Source: Desulfosporosinus meridiei DSM 13257 (GTDB lineage: Bacteria > Bacillota > Desulfitobacteriia > Desulfitobacteriales > Desulfitobacteriaceae). From it: DNA of 64,000 bases. The notes beneath the pieces were generated by a model. The model did no database searches. It was not told the DNA's origin and was given only the letters and a program-made list of their open reading frames with translations. A program made the position numbers and the translations under genes. Positions 19,005 through 27,080 of the stretch are shown piece after piece; position 1 is the stretch's first letter; each line of letters starts with the position of its first letter. The stretch covers positions 3,244,501 to 3,308,500 of the forward strand of contig NC_018515.1 in assembly GCF_000231385.2 (NCBI RefSeq), read 5' to 3'.

Positions 19005-19034
19005 ATTGTATCATAGCTTATTTGTCTTAGTCAA
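19005..19034 (-). promoter_or_regulatory. Sigma-A promoter of the riboswitch unit
   Basis: On the minus strand, TTGACT (19029-19034) and TACAAT (19005-19010) are separated by 18 bp. Transcription should begin near 18998, just ahead of the aptamer, within 70 bp of the end of the mch homologue. Confidence 0.7.
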
Positions 19035-19065
19035 CTTTAGATTTGTTTCATATAATTGTGCAACA

Positions 19066-20034
19066 TCAAAGACCGAATGCACTGCACAAAATATCGGGAC
19101 GTAAAACCCCTGCGTGAAATGAACGGCCACTATTCAAGTTACACAACCATACTTTGGCTGCACTATAAACTGCTGGGTCTATGTCATAAAAACTTCCTAA
19201 TTCGTTGAGTATTTCAACAAATGACCTTTCATAATGTTGTGAAGCGCAAAATGGAAGCTGCCCTACCAGATCTTTTAAGGTTTCATCCTCATCCCTAAGG
19301 TTATAAAGTACCGTTGAACCATAAAAAATCCCATCGTTGGACCTGCCTAACGCGTCACGTTTGCTGCTTGCTACGGAAGGGATTGGACAAGTTCCCCAAC
19401 CGGATTCTATTCTTTCTAAATCATAGCCAAGTACATTAAGTTTGGATAGACCTGTTTCCAAGGCTCGGGCAGCTATCTGTACTGACCCTACTAAAGAAGC
19501 TGTGGGAGCAACGAGTATATAGAGATTTTTTGGATTACATCCTAATTCCTCTGAGAGATATTTAACTACCTCAGTTGTTGGAAGTTCCTCACTTTCCAGA
19601 CATAGAATAGCCGTATCGGAATAGTCCTCATAGCCGTTCACTTCATAAATATTGCCTTTATGTATAATTGCTCGCCCCGGGCCAGAACCCATAGCTGTTT
19701 GCCTTCCGTTCTGTATTGGCCAACCAGCATATTGGGACGCTAAACAAGCTTGAACTGGATGATCTGTCACAACTTCAGCTGTAGGCCAGCGGAACCCATT
19801 AAACTCTGACCAATATAAATTAACCTTCGCCAACCCACCTAGGCATACTTTTGCAAACAACACTCCTGCTTCCCAACCGCCCTGGGCTTCAACTCCGCAG
19901 TCAACAACAGTTGCCTCATTAATCTTTTGAACGTTGACTCGCAGAAGTTCACTCTTGGCGACCAATTCATTGACGAAAGAAAATGCTAACTGATTTGGAC
20001 TTAGATTCGATCGTTCGGTAATTGAAAAAAACAT
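19066..20034 (-). CDS. mch: Methenyltetrahydromethanopterin cyclohydrolase (Mch) homologue
   Basis: Full-length homologue (322 aa, family length) of Mch, which converts methenyl-H4MPT to 5-formyl-H4MPT in methanogens and methylotrophs. Family features in order: VDCGVEAQGGWEAG (near 47), STDHP-like VVTDHPVQACLASQYAGW (near 88), AMGSGPGRA (near 115), GYEDYSD, LVAPTASLVGSVQIAAR followed by ETGL (near 175-195) with the Arg and Glu implicated in catalysis, SGWGTCPIPSV, and the C-terminal HAGVLRPDILCSAFG. The start ATG follows AAGGAAG. H4MPT enzymes are not expected in a typical Firmicute, so the real pterin substrate or role is open. No other C1 gene is adjacent. Confidence 0.85.
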   Translation of the reverse strand: MFFSITERSNLSPNQLAFSFVNELVAKSELLRVNVQKINEATVVDCGVEAQGGWEAGVLFAKVCLGGLAKVNLYWSEFNGFRWPTAEVVTDHPVQACLASQYAGWPIQNGRQTAMGSGPGRAIIHKGNIYEVNGYEDYSDTAILCLESEELPTTEVVKYLSEELGCNPKNLYILVAPTASLVGSVQIAARALETGLSKLNVLGYDLERIESGWGTCPIPSVASSKRDALGRSNDGIFYGSTVLYNLRDEDETLKDLVGQLPFCASQHYERSFVEILNELGSFYDIDPAVYSAAKVWLCNLNSGRSFHAGVLRPDILCSAFGL

Positions 20035-20234
20035 GTTTATTCTTCCTTTTCATCGTTCTAGAATATACATGTTTTTAGCATACCCTATTTTTTGGTCTTG
20101 TACGCTAAATGCCCATTCTATATACTAAATACCCTAAATTAACCTTAGCGTTTTTCTCTGTACATCCTTAAAAATGGGATCAAATTGGATTTTGTGGTTA
20201 AAAATATTCCCAGCGCCTTGTAAGAAGTAGATCC

Positions 20235-20606
20235 CTAAAGTGCACACTCCAAGGTCTCCTCAACAGTTTTAAGCAAAACGTTCAAGTCCAAAGGCTTGCT
20301 TAAAAAATCCCGCACTCCAAAGCATCGCGCGGTTTCTTCAATATCAGACTCAGCACTTATCATAATGACGGGTATATTTTTAGCTTGTTCATCTTGATTA
20401 AGTATCGATAATACTTGAAGTCCCGTCATTGTTGGCATTCTATTGTCCAGTAAAATTAGAGAAGGTCTGTTTAAGGATATTGCAAGCTTCAAACATTCCG
20501 GTCCATTTTCTACTGCTTTTACATTATAGCCTGATTCTTCCAAAACCTTATGAATAAGAAGTCGCACTCCAAACTGGTCATCCACAACTAAAATATATCC
20601 CGACAA
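20235..20606 (-). CDS. Single-domain response regulator, Spo0F-like
   Basis: Stand-alone receiver domain of 123 aa (Spo0F itself is 124). Acidic pocket Asp9-Asp10 (VVDDQ), phospho-acceptor Asp54 (LLDNRMP), the Ser in MISAESD and the Lys in FLSKPLD are all present; Asp54 is also the Spo0F position. It should act as a phosphorelay intermediate or CheY-like switch. The start is the TTG at 20606 because AGGAGG lies 7 nt upstream; a longer frame to 20624 would include that site. It is not paired with a kinase; the PAS kinase at 10094 is a possible but unproven donor. Confidence 0.88.
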   Translation of the reverse strand: MSGYILVVDDQFGVRLLIHKVLEESGYNVKAVENGPECLKLAISLNRPSLILLDNRMPTMTGLQVLSILNQDEQAKNIPVIMISAESDIEETARCFGVRDFLSKPLDLNVLLKTVEETLECAL

Positions 20607-20776
20607 GTTTCTTCCTCCTATCAAAATTAGTTATTATAACTAATTTCTTATTGTTTCTATATATTGACTACTAATATCATATTCTATAACTATATGTCTT
20701 CTTTTTCAACATAATTAGAAACACACAGTCGGTAAGATGTTTATGGCGACTACCTTAAAATGATGGAGAGGTGATA

Positions 20777-21118
20777 GTGTTGTCTAACAACATACAAGAG
20801 GTTGCTGGGAAAAATATACGTTTATTTCGACAGACAAAAGGCCTCACCCAAGAAAAACTTGCTGAATTAGTAAGTGTCAGTAGTTCCTATATAGGTTATC
20901 TTGAACGCGGCCTTAGAGCCCCTTCGCTAGACTTGCTAGCAAGAATAGGCACCGCTCTGGAAGTAGAACCTACCGATTTACTCTATACTACCGAAAATGC
21001 TTCTGATCCAACCCTTAAGAAGCTCAATGCCCTCTTAGTGGGAAAAAACCCTAAATCGATTAATTTTCTTTATGAAGTTGCAATGGCCTATTTTGTATCT
21101 ACCAGCGATTCCGTTTAA
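20777..21118 (+). CDS. XRE-family transcriptional regulator
   Basis: Small DNA-binding protein of about 113 aa with an N-terminal Cro/CI helix-turn-helix (residues about 10-65: IRLFRQTKGLTQEKLAELVSV, then YIGYLERG as the recognition helix) and a short C-terminal helical tail. It resembles single-domain regulators such as SinR/SlrR-like proteins without a ligand domain. The start is a GTG (20777) or TTG (20780) behind a GAGAGGTGAT ribosome binding site; an upstream GTG at 20771 lies inside that site. It is divergent from the Spo0F-like gene. Targets are unknown. Confidence 0.85.
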   Translation: MLSNNIQEVAGKNIRLFRQTKGLTQEKLAELVSVSSSYIGYLERGLRAPSLDLLARIGTALEVEPTDLLYTTENASDPTLKKLNALLVGKNPKSINFLYEVAMAYFVSTSDSV

Positions 21119-21172
21119 TCATTATTTGTTTTAACCCCATACATTTTATGTAATTAGGAGATTAGAGAAAAA

Positions 21173-21193
21173 CCCCCGGCCTAAAGCCGGGGG
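21173..21193 (-). terminator. Terminator after aguB
   Basis: GC-rich perfect stem CCCCCGGC/GCCGGGGG followed by TTTTT on the minus strand. Confidence 0.85.
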
Positions 21194-21212
21194 AATACAA
21201 ATTGTGAAAAAT

Positions 21213-22091
21213 TTATTTAATTGTTATCTCACCATCATAGGTTCCAATGATTTTATATAAATCAGGTCGACGATCTCGAAAAACTCCCCACTCAAGACGC
21301 TGAACTTCAAGTTGATCCAGATCAAATTCCGCAACAATTATAGTTTCTTCTGTGCGGCCAGCTTCAATAAGCTTATTTCCTTGTGGGCCTGCAATAAAAG
21401 ATGATCCATAGAAGGTGATACTTGATTCATCATCCTCCTCAACTCCGATACGGTTCGAGGCAATCACCGGCATTAGATTGGCGGCAGCATGCCCAAGCAT
21501 ACAGTTCTGCCAATGCTCTTTAGAATCGATCAGGCCATCTTGGGGCTCTGAGCCAATAGCTGTGGGATAAAAAAGCATTTCGGCACCCATCAGTGCCATA
21601 CATCGAGCTGCTTCAGGGTACCACTGATCCCAGCAAACCCCCACTCCAATTTTTCCGAAACGAGTATTCCACACTTTAAATCCAGTATCTCCCGGATTAA
21701 AATAGAACTTTTCCTCATACCCAGGGCCGTCCGGTATATGACTCTTGCGATATTTTCCCAACACTTCTCCATTAGCGTCAATCACTGCCAGAGAGTTATA
21801 ACGGGCATAGTTTTTTTTCTCATAGAAGCTAATCGGCAACACAACCTGAAGCTCCTTAGCAACCTGTTTGAAATGATTAACTGCTTTGTTTTGTTCAAGT
21901 TCCGTAGCATATCCATAGTAGCTTGATTTTTCTTTCTGACAGAAATACGGAGTTTCAAATAATTCTTGCAACAAAATGATTTGAGCACCCTGACTTGCCG
22001 CTTTCCTTACTAATTCATCTGCTTTTGAAATGTTTGCATCGATACTCTGGCTGCAGCTCATTTGAGTTGCAGCTACCTTAACCTTTCTCAT
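21213..22091 (-). CDS. aguB: N-carbamoylputrescine amidase
   Basis: Nitrilase-superfamily enzyme that hydrolyses N-carbamoylputrescine to putrescine, CO2 and ammonia. The Glu-Lys-Cys triad is visible: Glu in LLQELFETPYF (near 43), Lys in KYRKSHIPDGPGY (near 115), and Cys in GVGVCWDQWYPE (near 153). The 292-aa length and these exact motifs are typical of AguB rather than other nitrilases. Its ATG overlaps the aguA stop (ATGA-type overlap), giving translational coupling. Together with AguA it forms the agmatine-to-putrescine route. Confidence 0.95.
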   Translation of the reverse strand: MRKVKVAATQMSCSQSIDANISKADELVRKAASQGAQIILLQELFETPYFCQKEKSSYYGYATELEQNKAVNHFKQVAKELQVVLPISFYEKKNYARYNSLAVIDANGEVLGKYRKSHIPDGPGYEEKFYFNPGDTGFKVWNTRFGKIGVGVCWDQWYPEAARCMALMGAEMLFYPTAIGSEPQDGLIDSKEHWQNCMLGHAAANLMPVIASNRIGVEEDDESSITFYGSSFIAGPQGNKLIEAGRTEETIIVAEFDLDQLEVQRLEWGVFRDRRPDLYKIIGTYDGEITIK

Positions 22092-23131
22092 ACTCTAAAT
22101 CCTCCCGCTGGCATCTGTTGAGTTGTGCAATGGACATTTCCACCCTCACGAATGATTCCCATTCCATTCACCCGGCGAATCCTCCTCTGAGGGAACGCCT
22201 TATTCAATACTTCTACCGCTAATTCATCAGTTCTATTAGCTTCTCCTCCAAAAACCGGTAATATAATTCCTTCATTGACAAAGTAAAAGTTTAAATAGCT
22301 CAAAGTTAACCGAGTCTTCGAGACAGAATCGTATCTCTTAGGAGGCTGTTGAATAGGGATTATTTCTAACTTCCTTCCTTGTGCGTCTATCTCCTTCTGC
22401 AGTATTGCTAAGTTTTCTTGAGTTATCTCATAATTATCATCCAAGGGATCCTCACAAACCTGGAGCAGTATTTTACCCGGTGCTGCAAAGCAGGCTAGAT
22501 TATCAATATGACCATCCGTCTCATCCCCATCTAGTCCTCTTTTTAGCCAAATAACTTTTCGGATGTTCAAGTATTTCATTAACTCAGCTTCGATCTGATC
22601 TTTCGTTAAGTGGGGATTACGATTAGCGTTTAAGAGACATTGCTCAGTGGTCAGAAGTGTGCCTTCCCCATCCACATGGAAAGAGCCACCCTCCATAACC
22701 AGGGGAGCATCAAATTGTTTTAATCCAAGGTGATTGAGAACTTTAGCAGCTAATAAGTCATCTAAATCCCAGGGAGCATATTTTTCTCCCCAAGCATTAA
22801 ATCTCCAGTTGACTCCGGCTATATCTCCATCTTCACTAATAACAAATGTCGGCCCATTATCTCTCAGCCACGCATCATTATGCTCAACGGATAGAATTTC
22901 CACTCTCTTGGAACCGAGCTTACCGGATACCGACCTATAATCATTTGCATTCACTAAAACTGTTACCGGCTCAAATTCGGAAATTGCCCGGATGATTTCA
23001 CTATAACCTTCACAGACAGCATCGTATTCTTCCGGATAACACATAGACGTCTTTATAGGCCAAGAAATAAATGTTCGTGCATGTTCAGACCATTCCGGAG
23101 GCATTTTATAGTTTAAAATATTTGGATGCAT
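22088..23131 (-). CDS. aguA: Agmatine deiminase
   Basis: Converts agmatine to N-carbamoylputrescine and ammonia (pentein fold, cytoplasmic). Motifs include PPEWSEHARTFISWP at the start, NDAWLRDNGPTFV, MEGGSFHVDGEGTLLTTEQCLLN with catalytic His, GLDGDETDGHIDN, and the C-terminal nucleophile region IREGGNVHCTTQQMP. I use the ATG at 23131 (347 aa) since GAGGG lies 7 nt upstream; a frame to 23152 contains that site. It is first in the aguA-aguB operon. Confidence 0.95.
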   Translation of the reverse strand: MHPNILNYKMPPEWSEHARTFISWPIKTSMCYPEEYDAVCEGYSEIIRAISEFEPVTVLVNANDYRSVSGKLGSKRVEILSVEHNDAWLRDNGPTFVISEDGDIAGVNWRFNAWGEKYAPWDLDDLLAAKVLNHLGLKQFDAPLVMEGGSFHVDGEGTLLTTEQCLLNANRNPHLTKDQIEAELMKYLNIRKVIWLKRGLDGDETDGHIDNLACFAAPGKILLQVCEDPLDDNYEITQENLAILQKEIDAQGRKLEIIPIQQPPKRYDSVSKTRLTLSYLNFYFVNEGIILPVFGGEANRTDELAVEVLNKAFPQRRIRRVNGMGIIREGGNVHCTTQQMPAGGFRV

Positions 23132-23325
23132 GTATATTCCCTCATAATTCATAGTTTATGACCAATCCAGTACTATTATCTATGATATCGTCTGGAACCT
23201 TACAATCTGAAATTTCAGCTCATTGAAAAGTTCGTTTCGTTTTACTGAATCAGTTAAGACTATATTATAGCATAGAGACTCAATAATTTTAATCATTCCC
23301 AGTATTTCTCTCTGCACCATTATCA

Positions 23326-23364
23326 AAGAGGGCGTAACAAAGTAAAACCTTGTTACGCCCTCTT
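23326..23364 (-). terminator. Intrinsic terminator (15-bp stem)
   Basis: Perfect inverted repeat (AAGAGGGCGTAACAA and its complement) located 52 bp downstream of the 44-codon membrane-peptide gene. The T run is modest on both strands. Confidence 0.65.
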
Positions 23365-23415
23365 ATATTACAGGTTCAAGTTATTAATTGTACTAAACCT
23401 TTTTAATCAACTGTA

Positions 23416-23550
23416 TTATCTTTGTAATGAATTTTCTGGTTTCACCTTTTGGGTTTCAGATTTATGACTAACTGAAAGAGTCATATAGCATAATCCATAA
23501 CCTAAAACCGAAAAACAGATAGCCGTCAGCAAAAAATCCAGTCCTTCCAT
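23416..23550 (-). CDS. Small single-pass membrane protein (44 aa)
   Basis: A 44-codon ORF with a strong ribosome binding site (AAAGGGAGGGG, 5 nt before the ATG). The product has an acidic N-terminus (MEGLD), one hydrophobic helix (residues about 5-26, FLLTAICFSVLGYGLCYMTL) and a charged tail (KSETQKVKPENSLQR). I do not recognise a family; single-helix regulators of membrane complexes (KdpF-like proteins, for instance) have a similar form but no specific similarity is claimed. It is flanked by a structured leader upstream (23623-23741) and a terminator downstream, so it looks like an independent, regulated gene. Confidence 0.6.
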   Translation of the reverse strand: MEGLDFLLTAICFSVLGYGLCYMTLSVSHKSETQKVKPENSLQR

Positions 23551-23622
23551 ACGAGCCCCTCCCTTTCAATTAACCATAATCTAGTGCAGAATATATATTA
23601 AGAATTTAATTAGCTTGTACCA

Positions 23623-23741
23623 CTGAGCGGTATCATCCACGTCTGGACTTGCCGCTCAGATATCCAACTGAGTCATGGATCAGGCCTGATACCAGACTCG
23701 TTGGAATAACTCCCTAATGTAAGGAGTCCTTACTAGTTATT
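23623..23741 (-). ncRNA. Candidate structured leader RNA (three hairpins)
   Basis: Three adjacent stems: arms 23623-23630/23652-23659 (8 bp, CTGAGCGG, with an inner TCCA/TGGA hairpin); arms 23663-23668/23700-23705 extended by 23670-23674/23695-23699, 23676-23678/23692-23694 and an inner ATCA/TGAT; and arms 23705-23711/23735-23741 with an inner TAAGGA/TCCTTA. On the minus strand it is the 5' leader of the 44-aa gene, ending about 70 nt before its start. It matches no riboswitch class I can name. The strand is inferred from context. Confidence 0.5.
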
Positions 23742-23836
23742 TTAAACTAATTTTCTTTATTATATCTAAACAATTTATTAACAAATTATAAACTTTTTCT
23801 CGTCTTCATATTTCTTCTTCCGACAATGTCACAATG

Positions 23837-23890
23837 AAAAAAAATCACCCTATTGAGATGCCTTACTCAGGTAATCTCAAAGGGAGTGAT
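23837..23890 (-). terminator. Terminator after the 95-aa protein gene
   Basis: Long stem (ATCACCCT..TTGAGAT pairing with ATCTCAA..AGGGAGTGAT) followed by eight T residues on the minus strand. Confidence 0.8.
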
Positions 23891-23909
23891 AATGGGATAT
23901 ACAAAAATT

Positions 23910-24197
23910 TTAGAGTCTTTTATATTCTCCCTTTTCATTTAAGTACTGGATATCCTTACAACCATAGTATTCTCCATACATATCAAGGGGATCAAAACCC
24001 TTCTTATGAGTACAATCATCAGAATAGCCGATATAGAAGACTTCACCATCATAGTCACACATACGAAATTTGTACTGTGGCTCTGATTCAAACTTTCTTA
24101 TCAGCTCTTCAAATTCCTTGGTTCCTTTCTCGGCATCTGAGCTGAAGTATTCAGTGAAGGTCTTTTTTTCCAGACAATCTTCGGTTATTTTAAACAT
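23910..24197 (-). CDS. Small soluble protein of unknown function
   Basis: 95-aa acidic protein rich in aromatic residues and with four cysteines (ITEDC, FRMCDYDGEV, DDCTHKKG, YGCKDIQY). No membrane segment or signal peptide. I do not recognise the family; the cysteines are not in a standard zinc-ribbon spacing. A proper terminator follows at 23837, and AAGAGGGG precedes the ATG, so expression is likely. Nothing in its neighbours suggests a role. Confidence 0.65.
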   Translation of the reverse strand: MFKITEDCLEKKTFTEYFSSDAEKGTKEFEELIRKFESEPQYKFRMCDYDGEVFYIGYSDDCTHKKGFDPLDMYGEYYGCKDIQYLNEKGEYKRL

Positions 24198-24505
24198 TTA
24201 AATACCCCTCTTCTTTTTTACTTAATAATTCTCTAAAGAACCATTGCAATAGAAATAAGCTAAGTCTTTTTAATCTTCTTGGATTTTATGCTAAGCTAAG
24301 TTTAGAGCTGCTTTTAATCAAGAAAGCAATCCAGATCTACATTAGTAATATAATAACAAAATCTTTAACAACTTCCAACTTTATTGATTATGAATAATCA
24401 CTATCAACCTACAACCAACTAACTGCATACCAGTAACTTTTTAGGAATAAGAGATAAAACAGAAATAAAACTAGTAATTATGTGATTTAAGGGGTGACCA
24501 TTTCA
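24198..24505. other. Divergent intergenic region
   Basis: About 308 bp of AT-rich DNA between the 95-aa protein gene (-) and the M50 protease gene (+). It must hold both promoters. I see no structured RNA or additional ORF. Confidence 0.5.
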
Positions 24506-25348
24506 ATGCATAACGACGAGGACAAACTCAAAGACGATTACCAATTGAAACCTAAAAAGAAGAGTTCTAAAACGATCTTCAGTATTCTTATCACGGCGCT
24601 TTTAGGACTACTTAATTTCAGTAAATTAGCAGTAATTGGCAAGCTGCTTTTTACACTGCTTAAAGCCTCTAAGTTTGCAGGAACCTTCATAAGTATGGGC
24701 TTGACCGTCGTTCTCTATGCTCAATTCTATGGATGGTTATTTGCACTGGGCTTTGTTGCTGTCATCTTCGTTCATGAGATGGGGCATTACCTGACAAGTA
24801 AGCAACTTGGGTTGGATGTCTCGGCCCCAACCTTTATTCCCTTCCTTGGTGCTTTCATAAAAATGAAGACTATGCCTAAAAGTGTTCGCGAGGAAGCAAT
24901 AACTGCCATTGGCGGACCATTAGCAGGTGCATTTATAACGCTAGTGTGTATTGTGCTTTATATATTAACCAATAACCATTACTGGGCAGGGTTAGCTTAT
25001 CTTAGTGCCTTCCTAAATCTCTTTAACCTGCTCCCCTTTGGTTCATTAGATGGAGGTAGAATTTCCAAGGCAATCTCACCCTTTATTTGGGTGATTGGGC
25101 TAGTTATGGCTCTCTTTCTAATTTGGAAACTCCACGCTTACATATTGTTGATAATCGTATTCTTCGGGATTTATGAAGTCTTCACAATGTTTCAAAAAAA
25201 ATCGGAAACTGCCCAATATCTCTTTGTTGAACCCAGCTTCAGATTAAAAATCGGTTTTTCTTATCTGTTACTGATTTCGGCACTAGCCGTTCTTATGATA
25301 TATTCGTTAGATATTTCAAAGTCTTTTACAGATTCTCTTTACCGCTGA
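24506..25348 (+). CDS. M50-family site-2-type membrane metalloprotease
   Basis: Intramembrane zinc protease-like protein of 280 aa. The zinc motif HEMGH is in FVHEMGHYLTSKQLG (near residue 90), and the second conserved element NLLPFGSLDGGR (near 175-187) supplies the third ligand; GGPLAGAF lies between. Six or so transmembrane segments. This is the compact form without a PDZ domain, resembling YwhC/SpoIVFB-like proteins of unknown substrate. The ATG at 24506 is preferred over an in-frame GTG at 24494 that sits inside the GGGGTG binding site. It is convergent with hyuB, with 10 bp overlap of the annotated ends. Confidence 0.88.
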   Translation: MHNDEDKLKDDYQLKPKKKSSKTIFSILITALLGLLNFSKLAVIGKLLFTLLKASKFAGTFISMGLTVVLYAQFYGWLFALGFVAVIFVHEMGHYLTSKQLGLDVSAPTFIPFLGAFIKMKTMPKSVREEAITAIGGPLAGAFITLVCIVLYILTNNHYWAGLAYLSAFLNLFNLLPFGSLDGGRISKAISPFIWVIGLVMALFLIWKLHAYILLIIVFFGIYEVFTMFQKKSETAQYLFVEPSFRLKIGFSYLLLISALAVLMIYSLDISKSFTDSLYR

Positions 25349-27078
25349 TTCCCCGAACGACGATCGTTGGTTGCAGCCCAATCTACACCCTCTTGCCCTA
25401 TCAAAACCCCATAGTCTTGCTCAGCTTTATCCACTGTAATAATTTCATCCAAGACATCTCTCCATACTCTCTCAGGATCTCTCTGCCAAGGATCTCCCCA
25501 GCCCCCGCCTCCTGATGAGACAACCGTTAGTATCGTACCGTGTGCTAAGGAACGGGTACTTTCTTTACTGGCAAGACAAATTGTCTCTCCTTGCACTGTT
25601 TTTATTTCAACGTAGTTTAAACTTCCTGACTTTCCTGAGGCCGCTCCAAACGGAGGGATTTTCATCCCATCCCCGAACATCACAATATTTGTTGGTTCCC
25701 CTTGAAACAGTATGCTATAACGAATTCCTGCCCCCCCTCTCCACTTTCCGGAGCCGGCGGTATTGCTTTCCATTTCATGACACAAAGTTAAATGGGGGTA
25801 TTGAATTTCGTTGGCTTCAATGTTGGGAGCACGTACTCCTCCATAGTTTGATAAAGGGGCCATATAGGGATACCCATCTCTCCCTAAAGTTCCTCCGCCT
25901 GATCCTAATGCACAAAACGCAAAACCTACATAAAATTCCTGTGTGCGAGGGTCAATGCCGTAAAATGATGGCCCACAGTAACGTCCAAACCCTGCCGGCA
26001 ATTGTACCCCTTTAATAGAACTTAAAGCTTGAAATATGGCACTTATTATTTCACTTGCCGGGGTCAATGTACTTAAAGTAACCGGGGCGGGATCCTTAGG
26101 ATTGACTAAACTACCTTCAGGCAATACTACCTTAATCCCTCGAAAGGCTCCGCTGTTTCGAGGGATATCAGAACCTAATGCCCAAAGAGCACCAATCCAA
26201 GCCGCAGTTGTACTTGTCACAAATGCTGAGTTGACGAAGCCTTTGACTTGAGGATCAGTACCCTTAAAATCAAGGGTCATCTGCTCTCCACGAATTCTAA
26301 CTGTAACCTTTATTCTAATGGGATTTAGTTGAAAACCATCATCATCCACCCATTCTTCACCCACATAGTCCCCATCCGGCAACTCCTTAATGGCTTGTCT
26401 TGTGAGTCTTTCAGCATGGTCTAAGAGGTATCCCACCGTCTCCTTTACCTTAGAGGAAGAGTAGGTATGGATTAATTCTTTCAGGCGCCTTACCCCGATC
26501 TTGTTGGCGCCTATTTGCGCCCACAAATCATTTTGCAGCATGTCAGGATTTCTGACATTTCGGGTGATCAGATCCATTACCTCATTGATAACTTGCCCTT
26601 TACTGACAAGCTTAATTGGTGGAATGCGCAGCCCCTCCTGAAAAATCTCCGTTGCTTTGGCATTGTAACTCCCTGCTACAGACCCACCGATATCTCCGTG
26701 ATGAGCCCTGCTTACACAGTAGAAGATAACTTCTTCATCCACAACCAAGGGTGTGATTATCCCAATATCGGGAAGATGGTTGCCTCCTTGGTAAGGATCA
26801 TTGATGATAAAGACATCTCCTTCTTCAACTTGCCCTGAGTATTTTCGAATCACTTCTTTTATGCTAAAGGTCCCTGCAGCCGCTAAAATCGGAATACCAT
26901 TAATCTGTGATACTAAGTCTCCATCACCGTTACATATTCCACAGGCGAAATCACATGCCTCAGCAAATATCGGAGAACGGGACGACCGCTCCAAAGCATA
27001 GCCCATTTCTTTGGTGATGGTGTCCATACGATTGGCAATCACTGCCCGCTCGATTACTTCATCTATTTTGGCAATCAT
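25339..27078 (-). CDS. hyuB: Hydantoinase B/oxoprolinase-family subunit
   Basis: 579-aa protein of the HyuB family, the partner subunit of ATP-dependent hydantoinases, oxoprolinases and acetone/acetophenone carboxylases. Family signatures include DFACGICNGDGDLVSQ, VFIINDPYQGGNHLPDIGIITP, VSRAHHGDIGG (metal-binding histidines), NPDMLQNDLWAQIGAN, and ESNTAGSGKWRGGAG. It starts 2 bp after the hyuA stop and so is co-translated with it. The substrate is not determined by sequence: ring-opening of a lactam or a carboxylation are both possible for this family. Confidence 0.92.
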   Translation of the reverse strand: MIAKIDEVIERAVIANRMDTITKEMGYALERSSRSPIFAEACDFACGICNGDGDLVSQINGIPILAAAGTFSIKEVIRKYSGQVEEGDVFIINDPYQGGNHLPDIGIITPLVVDEEVIFYCVSRAHHGDIGGSVAGSYNAKATEIFQEGLRIPPIKLVSKGQVINEVMDLITRNVRNPDMLQNDLWAQIGANKIGVRRLKELIHTYSSSKVKETVGYLLDHAERLTRQAIKELPDGDYVGEEWVDDDGFQLNPIRIKVTVRIRGEQMTLDFKGTDPQVKGFVNSAFVTSTTAAWIGALWALGSDIPRNSGAFRGIKVVLPEGSLVNPKDPAPVTLSTLTPASEIISAIFQALSSIKGVQLPAGFGRYCGPSFYGIDPRTQEFYVGFAFCALGSGGGTLGRDGYPYMAPLSNYGGVRAPNIEANEIQYPHLTLCHEMESNTAGSGKWRGGAGIRYSILFQGEPTNIVMFGDGMKIPPFGAASGKSGSLNYVEIKTVQGETICLASKESTRSLAHGTILTVVSSGGGGWGDPWQRDPERVWRDVLDEIITVDKAEQDYGVLIGQEGVDWAATNDRRSGNQR

Positions 27079-27080
27079 AG

